Shown: positions 11,452-22,877 of the stretch, in pieces
How positions within the stretch are numbered: the first letter of the stretch is position 1
How the letters are laid out: each line of letters starts with the position of its first letter
DNA from: Favolaschia claudopus
Lineage: Eukaryota > Basidiomycota > Agaricomycetes > Agaricales > Mycenaceae
Length of the DNA stretch: 64,000 nucleotides
Direction: 5' to 3'
Assembly (NCBI GenBank): GCA_037176885.1
Contig: JAWWNJ010000122.1
Coordinates: forward strand, 434,001-498,000
Made by a program: the position numbers and the translations under genes
Notes under the pieces: model-generated
Databases searched by the model: none
What the model saw: only the letters and a program-made list of their open reading frames with translations
Told to the model about the DNA's origin: nothing

Positions 11452-13027
11452 ATGAATTCATCGACGAATGCATCTACCACAACTGTAATGTCCGCGCTTG
11501 AACCCCTTCCAGAGAGGATTCGTGACTCCGCACACAATCAGCTAGTTGCCGCATTACTGAATATTCAGAACTCTCAAGCAATCACCGAAGACGCACTACA
11601 GGTAAGGTATGATCTCTTATCCGCCAATGCGGTTGGGGATTTATGTATCTGCAAATATCAGTCTCGTTCAAGAGACATTCAGAGCATAAAGTCTTTGATG
11701 CAGCAGGTACCTTACCGGTCCATATATCGGTTAGAAATACTTAAAACACCCTAGATGATGACAGGACTGGGAAGCGCAAACACAAACTTTCCGTCCTGGA
11801 GGGATCTTCAAAATCTACAATTTGAGAATCTGGATTCCAGCAACTTCACATTGATTGGACAGTATCCAAGTAGCATGTCAAACGCTGTGGAAACATACGA
11901 AGGCATATATATCTTGGGAGAGACAATGTTGCGATAAAGGTTGTGCGGAGTGTCGCCGCCAATGAGGCCAGTTTTTGTGTACGTCTGAAAATTCATCTAA
12001 TCCATTGTAACCAATGTATTCATTCTGATATAGCGTCTGAAACGCGAGTGCAACGTGTGGAAGCGTCTGTGGGATATTGACCGGGGCAAGCATCTATTGC
12101 CGTACTTTGGATTTTGGCAGACAGATGAAGCATTCCCGTAAGTTTTGAGCCTACTTACGAAGCTTGTCCTTTCTCATTCCGCTACAGACACCTGGTTAGT
12201 CCATGGCCAGTGAGTGCTCTCATTCTACCCCTGCCCTCGCTGATCTCCTCAAGGCCAACGGAAATGCTTTGGCATATGTGAAACAAATGGGTAACAAAGC
12301 TGACTATGCCGGTCTGGTAAGTTGTGCAATTGTTGCATTGCACAGAAGTTCTGATAGATGCCATGTACAGGTCAAGGGAGTGGCTGTTCACGGTATCGGT
12401 GTGGCTCACGGAGATATCAAGGCTGTACACTTTTTGCTGCTCACTCTGCCACGCTGTTCACGCTCAGTCATCTAGAGCAACGTGGCCATCGATATGTGGG
12501 GAAACCCTCTGATATCTGACTTCGGTCTTTTTCGCGTCAGTTCATCGGTGGCATCCTTTTGTGATTGTTTATCATAAGTATCCAGATAGTGGAAGATATT
12601 ACTGGAGTGCCGTTTACCGAGAGTCGCGGTGCAAGTGACTCATATAGGTGGTTTGCGCCAGAAGTTTGTGCCGATCAGGGGGTCTTGTCCCTAAGCTCCG
12701 ATGTTTACGCATACGGAATGACGGTCCTTGAGGTAGGCCTAGTGAAGTCCTTTTACGCCCGGCACATGTGACTCTTTCTTGCAGCTCTTCACGCACGCAA
12801 GGCCGTACAGCGACATCAAGCACACATCGGAAGTCGTCATTAGGGCTGCACGTGGAGAGCAACCACTCAGACCGATGGACAATAACGTTCTCACGCGCGG
12901 CCTAGATGATGAACTGTGGGGTTTGCTAACCCGTTGCTGGGCTATCATTCCTGCAGAAAGGCCCACGATTCAAAGTGTTCTAGATATCTTTGGCGCTCTG
13001 TACAGCCCTACTCAGAACCGTGGCTGA
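11452..13027 (+). CDS. Tyrosine-kinase-like (TKL) protein kinase, multi-exon, possibly damaged near its ATP loop
   Basis: Serine/threonine or TKL-type kinase of the sort abundant in Agaricomycetes. Kinase motifs in order: DNVAIKVVRS (VAIK lysine, about 11925), VGVAHGDIKASNVAI-like catalytic loop read as GVAHGDIKA then SNVAID (HGD instead of HRD, 12400-12490), SDFGLFR (12515), RWFAPEVC (12650), SSDVYAYGMTVLE (12700), AERPTIQSVLDI (12955). These lie in successive exons with good GT-AG borders: intron ends include 12051, 12187, 12369, 12475, 12584 and 12783. Start taken at ATG 11452; exon structure before 11765 is unclear. The glycine-rich loop is replaced by IGQYPSSMSNAVETYEG, and the frame slips by one base between YEG and DNVAIK at about 11915, so this may be a recent pseudogene or a sequence error. 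Single-copy locus here with no partner gene. Confidence 0.75.
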
Positions 13028-13096
13028 TGTTGAATATATTTACTCCGCGCTGGCAAAAGTAACCGGTTATCTCACGACTGCTTGGGGTCCCAACCT

Positions 13097-13477
13097 CTGT
13101 TTAGCCCGCAATTTTTGTCCGAACCGTTTCGAGGGCAGATTGGGCGGTTTTTGTCCGAACCGGATGTAGCCGACGCTGCCGCAAGCTTCCGAAATGGGTA
13201 ATTTTTGACGTGTAGCCATCAAAAACCTTCAAATTTTTCTCCCCGACGGAGTCCGACCTCGTTTTTGCGCTCTTTGGGGGAAATCGAGATGATCTCCCGC
13301 CAAATTCCAAAACTTTTGGCTTTTTGACTGAGCGCTTGCACCACCAACTGGCAGATTTTGTCCGAACCGGATCTAGGTAGACTGCCCCAGCCTCGCCAAA
13401 TTTTGTCCGAACGGCATCTAGGCTTCGCGGGTTCTCCCCTGTCCGAACAGGGATCTGGCATTTCGGCGGATAAACAG
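13097..13477. mobile_element. Short non-autonomous element with an iterated TTTTGTCCGAACCGG motif
   Basis: The motif TTTTGTCCGAACCGG or a close variant occurs five times (near 13110, 13150, 13358, 13402 and, shortened, 13441), spaced irregularly. The outer ends are weak inverted repeats (CTGTTTAGCCCGC and its inverse near 13465-13477). No TSD found; the right end abuts the next element exactly. No coding potential. Confidence 0.5.
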
Positions 13478-13563
13478 TAGTCTCGGAAACCCAGACGTTT
13501 ACGTGAGGGCGCGGAGCTCCTTCCTAATCTGTAATTTTAATGACAGCTAGTGACGTTTGATTG
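13478..13563. mobile_element. Truncated end of the long-armed hAT-like family
   Basis: Begins TAGTCTCGGAAACCCAGACG and runs through GACGTTTGATTGAT, matching the first part of the arms at 3483 and 27314. It stops abruptly at about 13563, where a coding fragment begins, and no opposite end is found nearby. Confidence 0.75.
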
Positions 13564-13672
13564 ATGGGGAAGCTTCATCGGTATATGGCCACAAAATGCG
13601 TTGGATGAAGTCCGGCATATACACGAGCATTAGCTCTTTTTCTTCAAGCGAGAATTTGGAAGGGGGAGCCAT
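13564..13672 (-). pseudogene. 5' end of a hypothetical gene, cut by the hAT-like fragment
   Basis: Reads MAPPSKFSLEEKELMLVYM then PDFIQR from an ATG at 13672, a natural-looking N-terminus. It meets the truncated element after about 30 codons and nothing recognisable continues. Function unknown. Alternative: chance ORF. Confidence 0.4.
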
Positions 13673-14106
13673 GGCGCGCGTAGAATGAGACCGATGGAGG
13701 ATAGAATAGGTGAGCAAAGCAAAGAGACCAGCAGGACGCGTCAATACGGGGGGGTGAAGCAACTTTAGACGCGATTTTCTCGTGTTTCTGTATAAGTATA
13801 TGAGCGTGTTTAACTCCAAACTTATGGCAAACTTGCTAATTCCGTCTGTTTCTATGTACGATTCTAGACTCAAATCCGCTGATCTCCTTCTGTATCGCGT
13901 CAGGTTTGTTTCTTTGACTCTAAATCTTGTTCAGATACCACATGCGGCCGGTTTGGAAGTTGCGGAACTTGCGGTGTCCTAAAAAAGTAAGTAACGCGGA
14001 AGTCAGATCGTTACGAGACCTCTTGATCGTTCACATCGGACTGCACGCATGATATCACTCACGTTCCTTTTCTGTTTCTTGGCTTATCTTCTGTAGCCTT
14101 GACGTT

Positions 14107-14785
14107 TTGAGCTGTTTTCAAACTCAAATAATTTACCGCCGTCTCCGACTCCCGTCTCCGTCTCCGTCTCCAGCTGCCGAGGCTGTTGTCGCGGGACCTA
14201 CCGTCAATGTCGGCGGCTGGAACTTCCCCGCTACTACAAACGAATCCCCTACCTCAGCACCCACATCTTCCCCTGCCTCTGCGGCACCCTCTATCCCGGT
14301 CAACAACCCCTTCCGCCGCTCGGAGCTTTTTTCCGCATTTACGCGTCGTCCATCACTCCCTGCGGGCTCGGCGCCGGTGGGTGAGATGTTCTCGTACCCA
14401 CCGCCTAAACGTTCTCCTTCCGTCAATCAACGCAATACCTGGGCTGCCCGGGCAGCGCTTTCGGGCATCGTCGACACCGAAAAACAAAAAAAAAACACAC
14501 CAATGCTCCCTCCCAGCCCGGCTCCATCATACCCGCAACTCCAACGTCATCTGTCCCAGCCCCGTCGCCATCCCCCAACCCATCGCCTTCCCCTCCTCCA
14601 TCGCCTTCCCCCAACTTACCGCCGGTCGTTCCGGCGTCTCGACCGGCAGCGCGGGCGCCCAAGACGTCAAATGTGTCGGCATCGGCAAAGGAGGCAGCGG
14701 GAGCGCTCGGTTGTTTTTCTTTTCTTTTGACTGTCTTTCCCGCATACAGCCCACTGAAGCCTGCGCACCTTGCAATACGGTGTAA
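14107..14785 (+). pseudogene. Proline/serine-rich hypothetical ORF with a poly(A) frameshift
   Basis: The frame from 14107 reads AGPTVNVGGWNFPATT, NPFRRSELFSAFTRR and NTWAARAALSGIVDTEKQ. After an A-run at 14480-14492 the sensible reading moves to another frame (PSPSPNPSPSPPPSPSP, then APKTSNVSASAKEAAGALG) and ends near 14785. The composition suggests a disordered protein and no domain is recognised. The slip in the A-run may be a real mutation or a sequencing error. Upstream exons cannot be excluded. Confidence 0.35.
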
Positions 14786-15009
14786 TAATCCCGAGAAAAA
14801 TTAAAATCCAATTGTTTTGGCCTCTGGACAAGCAAATACCGCCTTTCGTCCACATTTTCAGGCGTAGTGCTTGATTAGCTTGACTGCTGGCTCTTCAATC
14901 AAGGCCTTGAAGCTCGTATATCAGGTTGCAGTAAATAAAAGGGCTCCTCACCAAAAAAATTCCTTTTTTGGAAGTGCCTTGACAATTTCAACACGGGAAA
15001 CACCGTGTA

Positions 15010-15601
15010 TGGGGGTCGGCACCACCAGTATCTTTGATGGCCCGTTATGTAACTTCACAGCCACACAATTTCACGTCGGAACCTGTTTTCGCATTATGTG
15101 AGTTTCCTGGAGGTTATTATAGAATTAATTAGTGCTCTGGTGTTCTAGCAGTAGTACCTACACTCCCAGCAACTTTCTCAAGAAAAAACAGTCGATTTGG
15201 GGCAGCTAAGACCTTGAACGCGACAGGTCACAGTGTGTCACACGGTGACTTACTGCTAATGATCGCGGCGCGCACTTCACGCCTGCAGGTCCGGCCACGT
15301 CGTTTCAGGCTCTCGGCCGGCAACCCGGCAGCGCCTGTCGAAAATGTCTTTGGATTGTTCGGAACACATTTTTTAATTAGGTCTCTGTTGCATAGACCGG
15401 TCACCCGAAAATCTTTACAGGCAAAAAATAAAAAATGTGTCCCGAAGAATCTCTAGATACCTCGTTTAAAAAATTTTGGCTGGACTGGTGGCAGACAAAG
15501 CCACAGACGCGAAGGCGATTGATCAAGTGCCGTTTGGCGGAGACAGAGTGATAGTCACAAATTGTGACGCTCCGTCACATAAGTGTCAATTGCCGACCCC
15601 C
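15010..15601. mobile_element. MITE with 8-bp TSD and TGGGGGTCGGCA ends
   Basis: Flanked by ACCGTGTA (15002-15009 and 15602-15609). The 12-bp tips TGGGGGTCGGCA and TGCCGACCCCCA are inverted. A palindromic CACAGTGTGTCACACGGTG segment lies near 15226. No ORF of interest. The 8-bp TSD suggests hAT, but the tip is not a classic YAG, so superfamily is uncertain. Confidence 0.75.
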
Positions 15602-15610
15602 ACCGTGTAG

Positions 15611-16069
15611 GTATATTCGCCGGTCCGCCGCCCGGGGCCAGATCACGTGCACGTGAACTGTCACTGGGTGAATAGCGCCAAGTCAAGCTACTCGGTCTCA
15701 CAGAAAGTGATGGCGTCGCTCTTTTTTGGGATTTCGGGAGGCTGGATGGATGCTTTTACACGAAACAAAGTGCTAGGCAGTGTAGAATGACTACGCGCAT
15801 ATTCCTAGTACGATGATTTGATTGATAAATTGTGATGCGCGATCAAATGTCCGAAAAAGGCAAAACACCCCAGCTGAAAATGGGTTGAAGGGTGAACGAC
15901 GCTGGATTGCCGCACTGCTCAGGTTAATTGGTTGATTTCTTCATCCAGAAAATCACACATGCCTGGATTGAATATTGAACTTGATGCTGATCCTGTTCTT
16001 GGAGCGGCCCGTATGTGGCAGAGCCTCCTCTCTTCCACGATGCGCATTTGACAGAATTTAGTATCAGTA
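15611..16069. other. Intergenic, nothing recognised
   Basis: No gene, repeat or RNA is seen between the two MITEs. Confidence 0.5.
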
Positions 16070-16636
16070 CAGTCGCAAACCCCGAAGCGAAACGGCACTA
16101 GGAAGCGAAACACTCGCCGAACACAAGGTTAACGCTTTCCCCCTGGGTCGAATCTTTGCATGTAGGTACCCCACTATCTGAGCACCCAAACCACAAAAGG
16201 AATTGTGTTGAAAGTCCTCTCGCCGCCAGCAATGGCCTTGTTTGTTTCAGCTTTGTTTATGCCGGCTGATGCACCAATGCGAAATATTATTTCTTCCTCT
16301 GGAATTGTGGCCGGTGACATACAGTAGTAATATAGACAGTCATTTTGAGGCGCATTGCATCGAAAGTACTGAACAAACTGGTCGATTTGCGCGAGAATGG
16401 CTCAATTTGTTGTGTTTTGTAGTGTTTCGCTATCACGTTATTTGGCGATATTTGACTCGCCCCACAAATTGTCCTCGTTCTCAACGAAAACATAGTCGAT
16501 TCACTTGATTCTTGATTGTAAGCGGTAGCCAGGAGAATAAACTATAAGTCTATAACAAACGCCACCCGTTTCCGCTTCCTAGTCCACCCAAAATCAAGCG
16601 AAAATGCTAAACGTTTCGCTTCGGGGTTTGCGACTG
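16070..16636. mobile_element. Tc1/mariner-type MITE (CAGTCGCAAACC ends)
   Basis: TA duplication at 16068-16069 and 16637-16638. Inverted tips of at least 25 bp start CAGTCGCAAACCCCGAAGCG. Interior 567 bp has no transposase. The interior also carries further GAAGCGAAAC motifs in both orientations near the ends. Confidence 0.85.
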
Positions 16637-16638
16637 TA

Positions 16639-18509
16639 CTCAATACCATATCCTTCAACTCAGTATGCAATATATGATCAAGGGATGATATTTTGTATCC
16701 AGAACCTATCCACATTGTTTGGCTCGAACTATCCACACAAGCTCCCCCACCATGTACGCCGGGAACCGGCATACACAACCTACGTCTGAGCAGACACCGA
16801 ATGGTGATGGGGCTGTGCTGAGCAGATGATGGCTGCTGTCAATCGCACGGCGCACATCTTCCGAATGATACGGCGGCGTTTCCGTGTGATCCATCGCAGT
16901 TCCGACTGATCCAGGACGATGGCAGCGTAGTTCCGCTTGATGTAGCGTTCCGTTTGACTGATGTGGCCTCAATGGTACAGATTTTGAGTCGGCACCAGAT
17001 CTTGAGTGGCTCATGTGCGATGGCTGTGGACGCCGACTGCACCCGTATGTGATGGGGCTCGGCCCGCTCAGTTCTGTGTGATCTACGAGTTTTAAGTCAA
17101 CTCAACGTTCGTTTGAGGCGCACAACTAAACGCGTCGCTGGCAAGAAGTATGTATTTAGCAACCTGGCAGATAGCGGATACATAGGCAATGAATTGTTTG
17201 CTGCAGGGCAGCAAGCGCAAGTCTCACAGACGTACGGCTGCGGCTACCAGAGTCTGTGATCGAGCATCGTGTACAGTACATCGTGCTCAAGCATTTTTTC
17301 ATATGCTTTTGCGAGGTCGAGTCTCATTCTGGAGCTTGAGGAGTATTGGGATTCCAAAATTGCATGCTACAAGTACCTTTGATTTGCTTGAATAGTGAAC
17401 AAAGAAGATTCGACCCAACCCAACGTTAACCCATACCCGTTTTGATGCTCACATTTAATGTGCTCTTCCCTGACTTCTGTGGTATGTCTAGGAATTTTAG
17501 CATTTGTCTGTCCTCGCATAATGTAAATATTCGAAGCCCCATAGGTTTTGATTTCGAGGAAGGAGATGGCAAGGTATGGTCGGTGTATGGAGATGGAAAA
17601 ATATCAGGGTAGCCGGCAAGGGTGGAAAGTCGAGGCCATAGGATGTACGACCTGCCATTCGCCCGGGGGAGGAAGGCTGTGTGTAGTAATTTAAACAGAA
17701 GGCCAGAAAGTAAAAGGAGGTAGCCGGAAGGACGTCGTCCTTACGGTGGACCGGCGACGCAGGACTTGTCATTTGAGCTAAGATACGTTGACGCGGATAT
17801 TCGAGCGCACATCAGAGTAGGGGACCGGCGCCCGCGCCGCTATAGATGCGTTCATCTTGTGTCGCTGGATGCCTTCCCCGGCGACCTTATACACTCCGCT
17901 AACCCCTCGGCTGACCTGCCGTATGCGGGCGTGCATTAAGATCCAAATCCGAGCCGAACACGATTTTTAATTGTGTTGTTTGTCGTCGAATGCAACACAA
18001 TAATCAAAGTACATACAGATTCTGTTGCTCGTGAGTATCTTCAGCTGCTCTGAAGTGTCTACTCAAGCTATGCGGCTCGTTTATGCAATGGCCTACCCGC
18101 CGACTCTCAAAGTGCGGGCCTAAACGCTAATCGAAGACTGACCGAATTACGTGGTAGAAGTCGACGCGATCACGGGATTAATTCCTCGCGTTCCCGGCTT
18201 TCCTTCAACGCATATACTGACGGCTTCTTTGCGCGCCATATTCAACTATTGCGGCGGAGAATTGCCTATCAAACTGTACATATTTTTTGCCCATGAAATT
18301 TGTGGACGTGAGTTTATTTGCTTTTACAGTAAAATGCCATCGAATTATTCACTAATAGCTTAAATCGCGGTAGACGCGGCCTATTTTACATCATGGGCTG
18401 CTCCTTCGGCATCGTACGAGTTTATTGCGCGTGCAAAACGCATGGGTATGGCCAATTTTCCTTTCCTGAGACATTTCTGAAAGTTTCACCTCCCTTGACC
18501 ACGGTCTAT
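16639..18509. other. Gene-poor stretch
   Basis: Short ORFs only, none with recognisable motifs or convincing splice structure. The ORF opening at 18393 may contribute an upstream exon to the recombinase gene, since its frame (SISREARATDQQ) joins the next exon in phase. Confidence 0.4.
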
Positions 18510-20044
18510 AATGTCGACGACAACGACTCCCCCAGCATCTCCAGAGAAGCCAGAGCTACAGACCAACAGGTACTTGCTTTTCCACCTTCAGTCTTGCCGC
18601 TACTGCCACTGATTTATTTAATTGCAGGTTGAAGATGAAATGTGCCTTCTTGACCTCGAGGATGCCGACTCATTGCTCCTCCATGTTCAAGACCTCGTTT
18701 CCCAGCATTTGGACGAATTCCCGGAGGATCGGCTTGATGACGAAGCGGCTGGATGTGCTGCTAAGATGGCCAAGGCCAGCATCACAGACGGAACTCGAGA
18801 TGGACACCTACGGTACGTCTCTTCGAGAGTCCAGCGGCCAACTTACAGCTCGGTAAACAGGATCATTAAGCACTGTATTACCTTTCATCTGCGACGTAAT
18901 AAAAATTGGGATGCTAAACAAGTCGACGACAAAACTCCGCATGATATTACCGCCTTTATCACGCAAAAGTGTGGCCCAGTGTAACAAGGCTTTGAGGGCC
19001 GGAAGGTCAGTCCATTTTTCGGTAAAATGATGTCCTCACAATTCTAATTCTCAGTATTCCACCGCCGTCTCGACGCGTGCCGCGCTTACAATGTGGTATA
19101 AAAATCTTCGTCCAAACGAAAGTCTGACAGAATGGCGACTTGATGGTGTTACATGGTATTTTTATGGTGGGTCTTGAGAAGACAAAAGCAAAATCTGGGG
19201 AAGTGTCCTCCTCTGCGCGGGCTCTTGCGTTGGAAGATATTCACCGACTGCACGACCACTGCATGAACCCGAAGCTTACGCTGGCGCAAAAACGAGCAGG
19301 AATTGTAAGATATGTCCGTAATTATTATCTTGTGTTCTTGGTTGAAGAACTGACCCATATTGCAGGTGGCCTACCTCCTTGCGTGGCTCATGTTGCTGCG
19401 CATTGACGAGGTGATGAAGCTACGGTTCGAAAATATCGACAAGGTGCCCGGAGAAAGTAAGTGTAACGACCATATACCAGTAATGATATTCAACTCGTAA
19501 ATTCACAGGGAAATTTCTCGATGTTAGTCTCAATACACGCAAGCAGAATCAAACCGGTGTCTTGCACTCTTGGAGGCTACATGCAAACGATGCTGACCCG
19601 GTAATTTGTCCCATGCGCGCGTTCATTCTCTTGGCCTCGCTTTACGGCCCCGAGATCAAGAAATCTGGCCCCCTCTTTCTGCATGTATCCGCTCAAGGTG
19701 CAGTAGAGTAATGCAGAGCCAGCCTTTGGTGAGAAAATAACTCCCAGTGCTGTTGAATTAGAATCTCAACCACATTTCCTTCCGATTCAAAGACTGCCAG
19801 CGCGTTGAGCCGAAGCCTTTCCCGAGACCTACAGAGCCTCGGCTATTCTTCTTGGGCACTTTACGGTACTCATTCATTCCGTCGTGGCGGTTGCCAGTAC
19901 CGCATCAAGGTCAGAAAATGGTCAGCGGATCAGGTGGCCGCATGGGGAGGTTGGTCGCAGGTGGAGGCCGTTACGATGTTCCGGTATTTTTATTCACCAA
20001 ACGACAACCACGAGTACATGCATGACTACGATAGAAATTATTAG
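18510..20044 (+). pseudogene. Crypton-type tyrosine recombinase, decayed
   Basis: Several exons with short introns encode a tyrosine-recombinase. N-terminal core-binding part: EDEMCLLDLEDADSLLLHV, SITDGTRDGHLR joined over an intron (about 18812-18859) to IIKHCITFHLRRNKNWDAK. Catalytic part: LLRIDEVMKLRFENID (first Arg, about 19400), YGTHSFRRGGCQYRI (His-x-x-Arg, 19868), AAWGGWSQVEAVTMF, then RYFYSPNDNHEYMHDYDRN with the candidate tyrosine. This order and the closing block are typical of fungal Crypton recombinases. Damage: stop codon at 18981-18983 and a frame change near 19150. The start is unclear: ATG 18510 gives MSTTTTPPASPEK but is out of phase with the next exon. No Crypton termini were identified. 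Confidence 0.8.
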
Positions 20045-20085
20045 CAGTTATGTATTGACCTATACTTGATAAAATATCTTGTTAT

Positions 20086-20785
20086 TTACGAGCTCTTCTT
20101 TTGGTTAACATACCGCTCTTTTCCCATGTCGCGCCAAATTTCCCAAGAATTCCTCTCGCCCCATCTCTCCAGCCAGTTTCCCTCACAAAACTCCCCGTTG
20201 TTATCCAAATATTCAACCTTTCGGCGCTCAGCAGCTAGCTCAGAGTCGCACCAAGGAACTGCCTCCACAATCTTTCGGAACGACCGGAAGTGTTCCTCCG
20301 GTGTTGCTGCTTCGTCGGTCGGCCGCTTCCTTTTCTTGTTTTGTGGTGCGGGAACAGAAAAAAAATTGAAAAATCTCTCCTTGTTTCCGCTGAAATCCCC
20401 GGTAAGAATACGGTGGAGTCGCTCTCGTTTCGACACGAGATTTGAGTATTTCGGCCAAGAGGGATCGGCTGTGCCCCGGCGACCGTACTCGCTGGGGCCA
20501 TAGCGGTCACGGATGGCTTGAACTTCGCCGGATTCAATCTGATCTATCACCTCGCGTAGACCTTGCCGCCGCTCGAGTCCGGTGATTGCGGTAGAGATGT
20601 CATCGAGAATCGCAACCTCACGCTGCGCAACACCATCAGGTGGGCCGACACAACGAGAAGGCGTCGGTGTTGGAGTTGGCTGAATGACGGGGGCTGAGCT
20701 GAGGCTAAAAAGCCTGGAATGCGTCTCGGGGCGGCTTGTTGAGGGAAGGGGGGATGAAATACATTGATTTTCAGGAGAATTCGTA
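20086..20785 (-). CDS. Hypothetical protein convergent with the recombinase
   Basis: An open frame of about 230 residues ending 42 bp from the recombinase stop. It reads PTPTPTPSRCVGPPDG, then REVAILDDISTAITGLERR, YGPSEYGRRGTADPSWPKY, a basic NKKRKRPTDEAATPEEHF and a C-terminal WLERWGERNSWEIWRDMG. The N-terminal part is disordered, the C-terminal half charged and tryptophan-rich, with an NLS-like KKRKR. No known domain is recognised. The 5' end is interrupted by the MITE starting at 20786, so the true start is lost or lies beyond 21247. It may be a second Crypton-associated gene or an independent host gene. Confidence 0.5.
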
Positions 20786-21247
20786 CTCGGTATGACCAAA
20801 AGTAACCGGAATCACAAATTGCCTATATATGGCAAAGCTAGCACACAGAACCGCTCTGTGCCCTTGTTGTGCGTCTATTTGAATTGCAATTATTTATGTT
20901 ATGATGGTTGAACATTATGCCCAGTTTTTAACGTCTCACAAGAGGTGGAGACTGGGATGCTAAATTCTGACATTTCATGTACATTATCATAAGACCTAAA
21001 TCCCATTTTTCAAGTACTCATTGACCCCATATCTGTCCAATTGCTATTTTAAAAACGCAGATATTGCCAAATTGGGAAATTTCTGAATTTCGAATATTTC
21101 TCTGGCTGTCCGATGTTCCAATCGGTGTTTATGTCATGCAAGTCAGAGAAAACATGCTATAGGTAAGAGCTGGACCCATCAAAGCTGGTTGACCATTGAA
21201 ATTCCTATATAAATTCTACAATTCCGGTTACTTTTGGTCATGCCGAG
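20786..21247. mobile_element. Tc1/mariner-type MITE (CTCGGTATGACC ends)
   Basis: TA at 20784-20785 and 21248-21249. Inverted tips of 27 bp differ by one base: they begin CTCGGTATGACCAAAAGTAA and end with the inverse. 462 bp, no ORF. Inserted at the 5' end of the convergent ORF. Confidence 0.88.
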
Positions 21248-21322
21248 TAGAGACATCGAGGGATAACATTTGAGATAAAGGGAGACTTGGCTAGAAATCA
21301 TGTTAACGGAAGTGTTGATATA

Positions 21323-21678
21323 CAGTGACGGCGACTTTAAGTGCCTTTCCAAAAAAGGAAATTTTCGCACAACAGCCAAAGGGAGGGTCGGCTCGAGTGT
21401 ATGAGACAGGGTATAGCCTGTACTCACATCTAATGGACATCGGGTGGGTAGTATACAAAATCCAGCCACTGAAAAGCTCCAAACATGGACAGACAGTACG
21501 ACAAAAGTCCGGCCAGATCTCAATCAACTCGGCACTGATTGCCGGAATTTCTGTTGCAACGGGCAAATACATGACTCAAGCACCTCAACTGCGCAGTTTG
21601 GCCCAGGTTGAAAGATCCCTGTGTGCGCAGAGGGCAGAGTTTCCTTATAAGGAAAGGCACTTAAAGTCGCCGTCACTG
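21323..21678. mobile_element. Tc1/mariner-type MITE (CAGTGACGGCG ends)
   Basis: TA at 21321-21322 and 21679-21680. Perfect inverted tips of at least 30 bp, starting CAGTGACGGCGACTTTAAGT. 356 bp with no coding capacity. Confidence 0.9.
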
Positions 21679-21680
21679 TA

Positions 21681-22420
21681 TGATAGCAGACACAACTTCA
21701 TATCAAGCCGGAATTTTGGCCAAAATTCTTTTGAAACTTGAGATTTAGCAGGAACTTGGGGTGGGTTTATAGGCAAAATTCGCATTTCAGAGAAAACGGA
21801 GAAACCCTAGTCTAGGGTTAGAAAAGCGCGAAATTTCTGCGCAAAATTTCAAAAGTGTGTGTACCTAACTTCAGGTTTCCGGAAAAAAACCATCGGATTA
21901 TAGCCTGAAGTTGGTCAGTAGCTCAATTCTGACCCCAGCAAACATCCATAGCAGAAGTCCCTTGGATTTGGTTGAGATTTGGTGAAGGTTCAGTGGTGCG
22001 GCAGACATTTGATGCGCTGATGGCATCGTACAGCCACCGGCTATGTCTCGGCCCGGACCGAAAGCGCGAAATCCGTTGAAGAAGAAATGATTTTGTGGAT
22101 TTTGAGACTTTTGACCCGAGGGATCTCTAGTCTTCCTTCTTATGGTCATTTCTGCACAGTTTCAATGCCACTGGGTAAAAACTGAGGGCACAGTAACAAT
22201 TTCCAACTTAGGTATCTGGCTTGTCACGAAGTTCGGTCCGCTATCATACATATACGTGAGATTTTCGTACCAGCATTTCCTGGGTAGCAATTACTGTGGC
22301 AGAACCTGCGGTCTGTTGATTGGACTCCGGTGATGTCGCTAAAATAGAGTCCGAAGATTTGGGTATAGCTGGTAGTCATGATAAGTACATATAAATGCCC
22401 GCAACAATAAAATTACTTAC
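21681..22420. other. No confident gene; possible downstream exons of the SAP-like ORF
   Basis: The SAP-like exon ends at a good donor at 22420 on the minus strand, so later exons could lie here. None was recognised. Confidence 0.4.
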
Positions 22421-22748
22421 CTGAATCCGAGGTCAGTAGCTTGAACGCGCGTCCAGCTTTGACTTTCTCTTTCCATTCTACTCCAAGTGCGACAAAATCC
22501 TCCCACTGGCGGTCGCGTATCGCTTCATCAACCGTCGGAACAGTTACAGTTTCCATTCGCGGATTCGTAGTAAGATCAAGATAATAATATGTTGCCAGGT
22601 TGGTTCGCAAAGTGTCGAGAGTGCCGCTGATATTCAGCACCTTCTTTTCTGATGCTTCCTTTGTTTTCACAGTCCAGAACTTCAGCTCCGCCCCTTTGGC
22701 AGTTATGAGAGATGTAGCAGTCATTCCATCGGGCAATGTCGGAGCCAT
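22421..22748 (-). CDS. First exon of a hypothetical SAP-like protein
   Basis: Opens at ATG 22748 (MAPTLPDGMTATSLITAKG) and closes at a consensus GTAAGT donor at 22420. The segment VLNISGTLDTLRTNLATYY resembles the helix-turn-helix of a SAP DNA-binding motif (hydrophobic-SG-x-x-x-x-LR-x-x-L). The rest (ATYYYLDLTTNPRMETVTV, WEDFVALGVEWKEKVKAG) has no match I recognise. Downstream exons are missing or unrecognised, so this is likely partial. Confidence 0.45.
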
Positions 22749-22877
22749 AGTCGCCAGATTCTCAAGGATGGTGAGCGTCGAAGCTGAAAAAGTCCCTGAT
22801 TAACATCCTGAAACACGTAAATAACATACAACAAGTTACCTCGCGGCTCAAAAACGCGTCGCGACGCGTCGCGTGGG

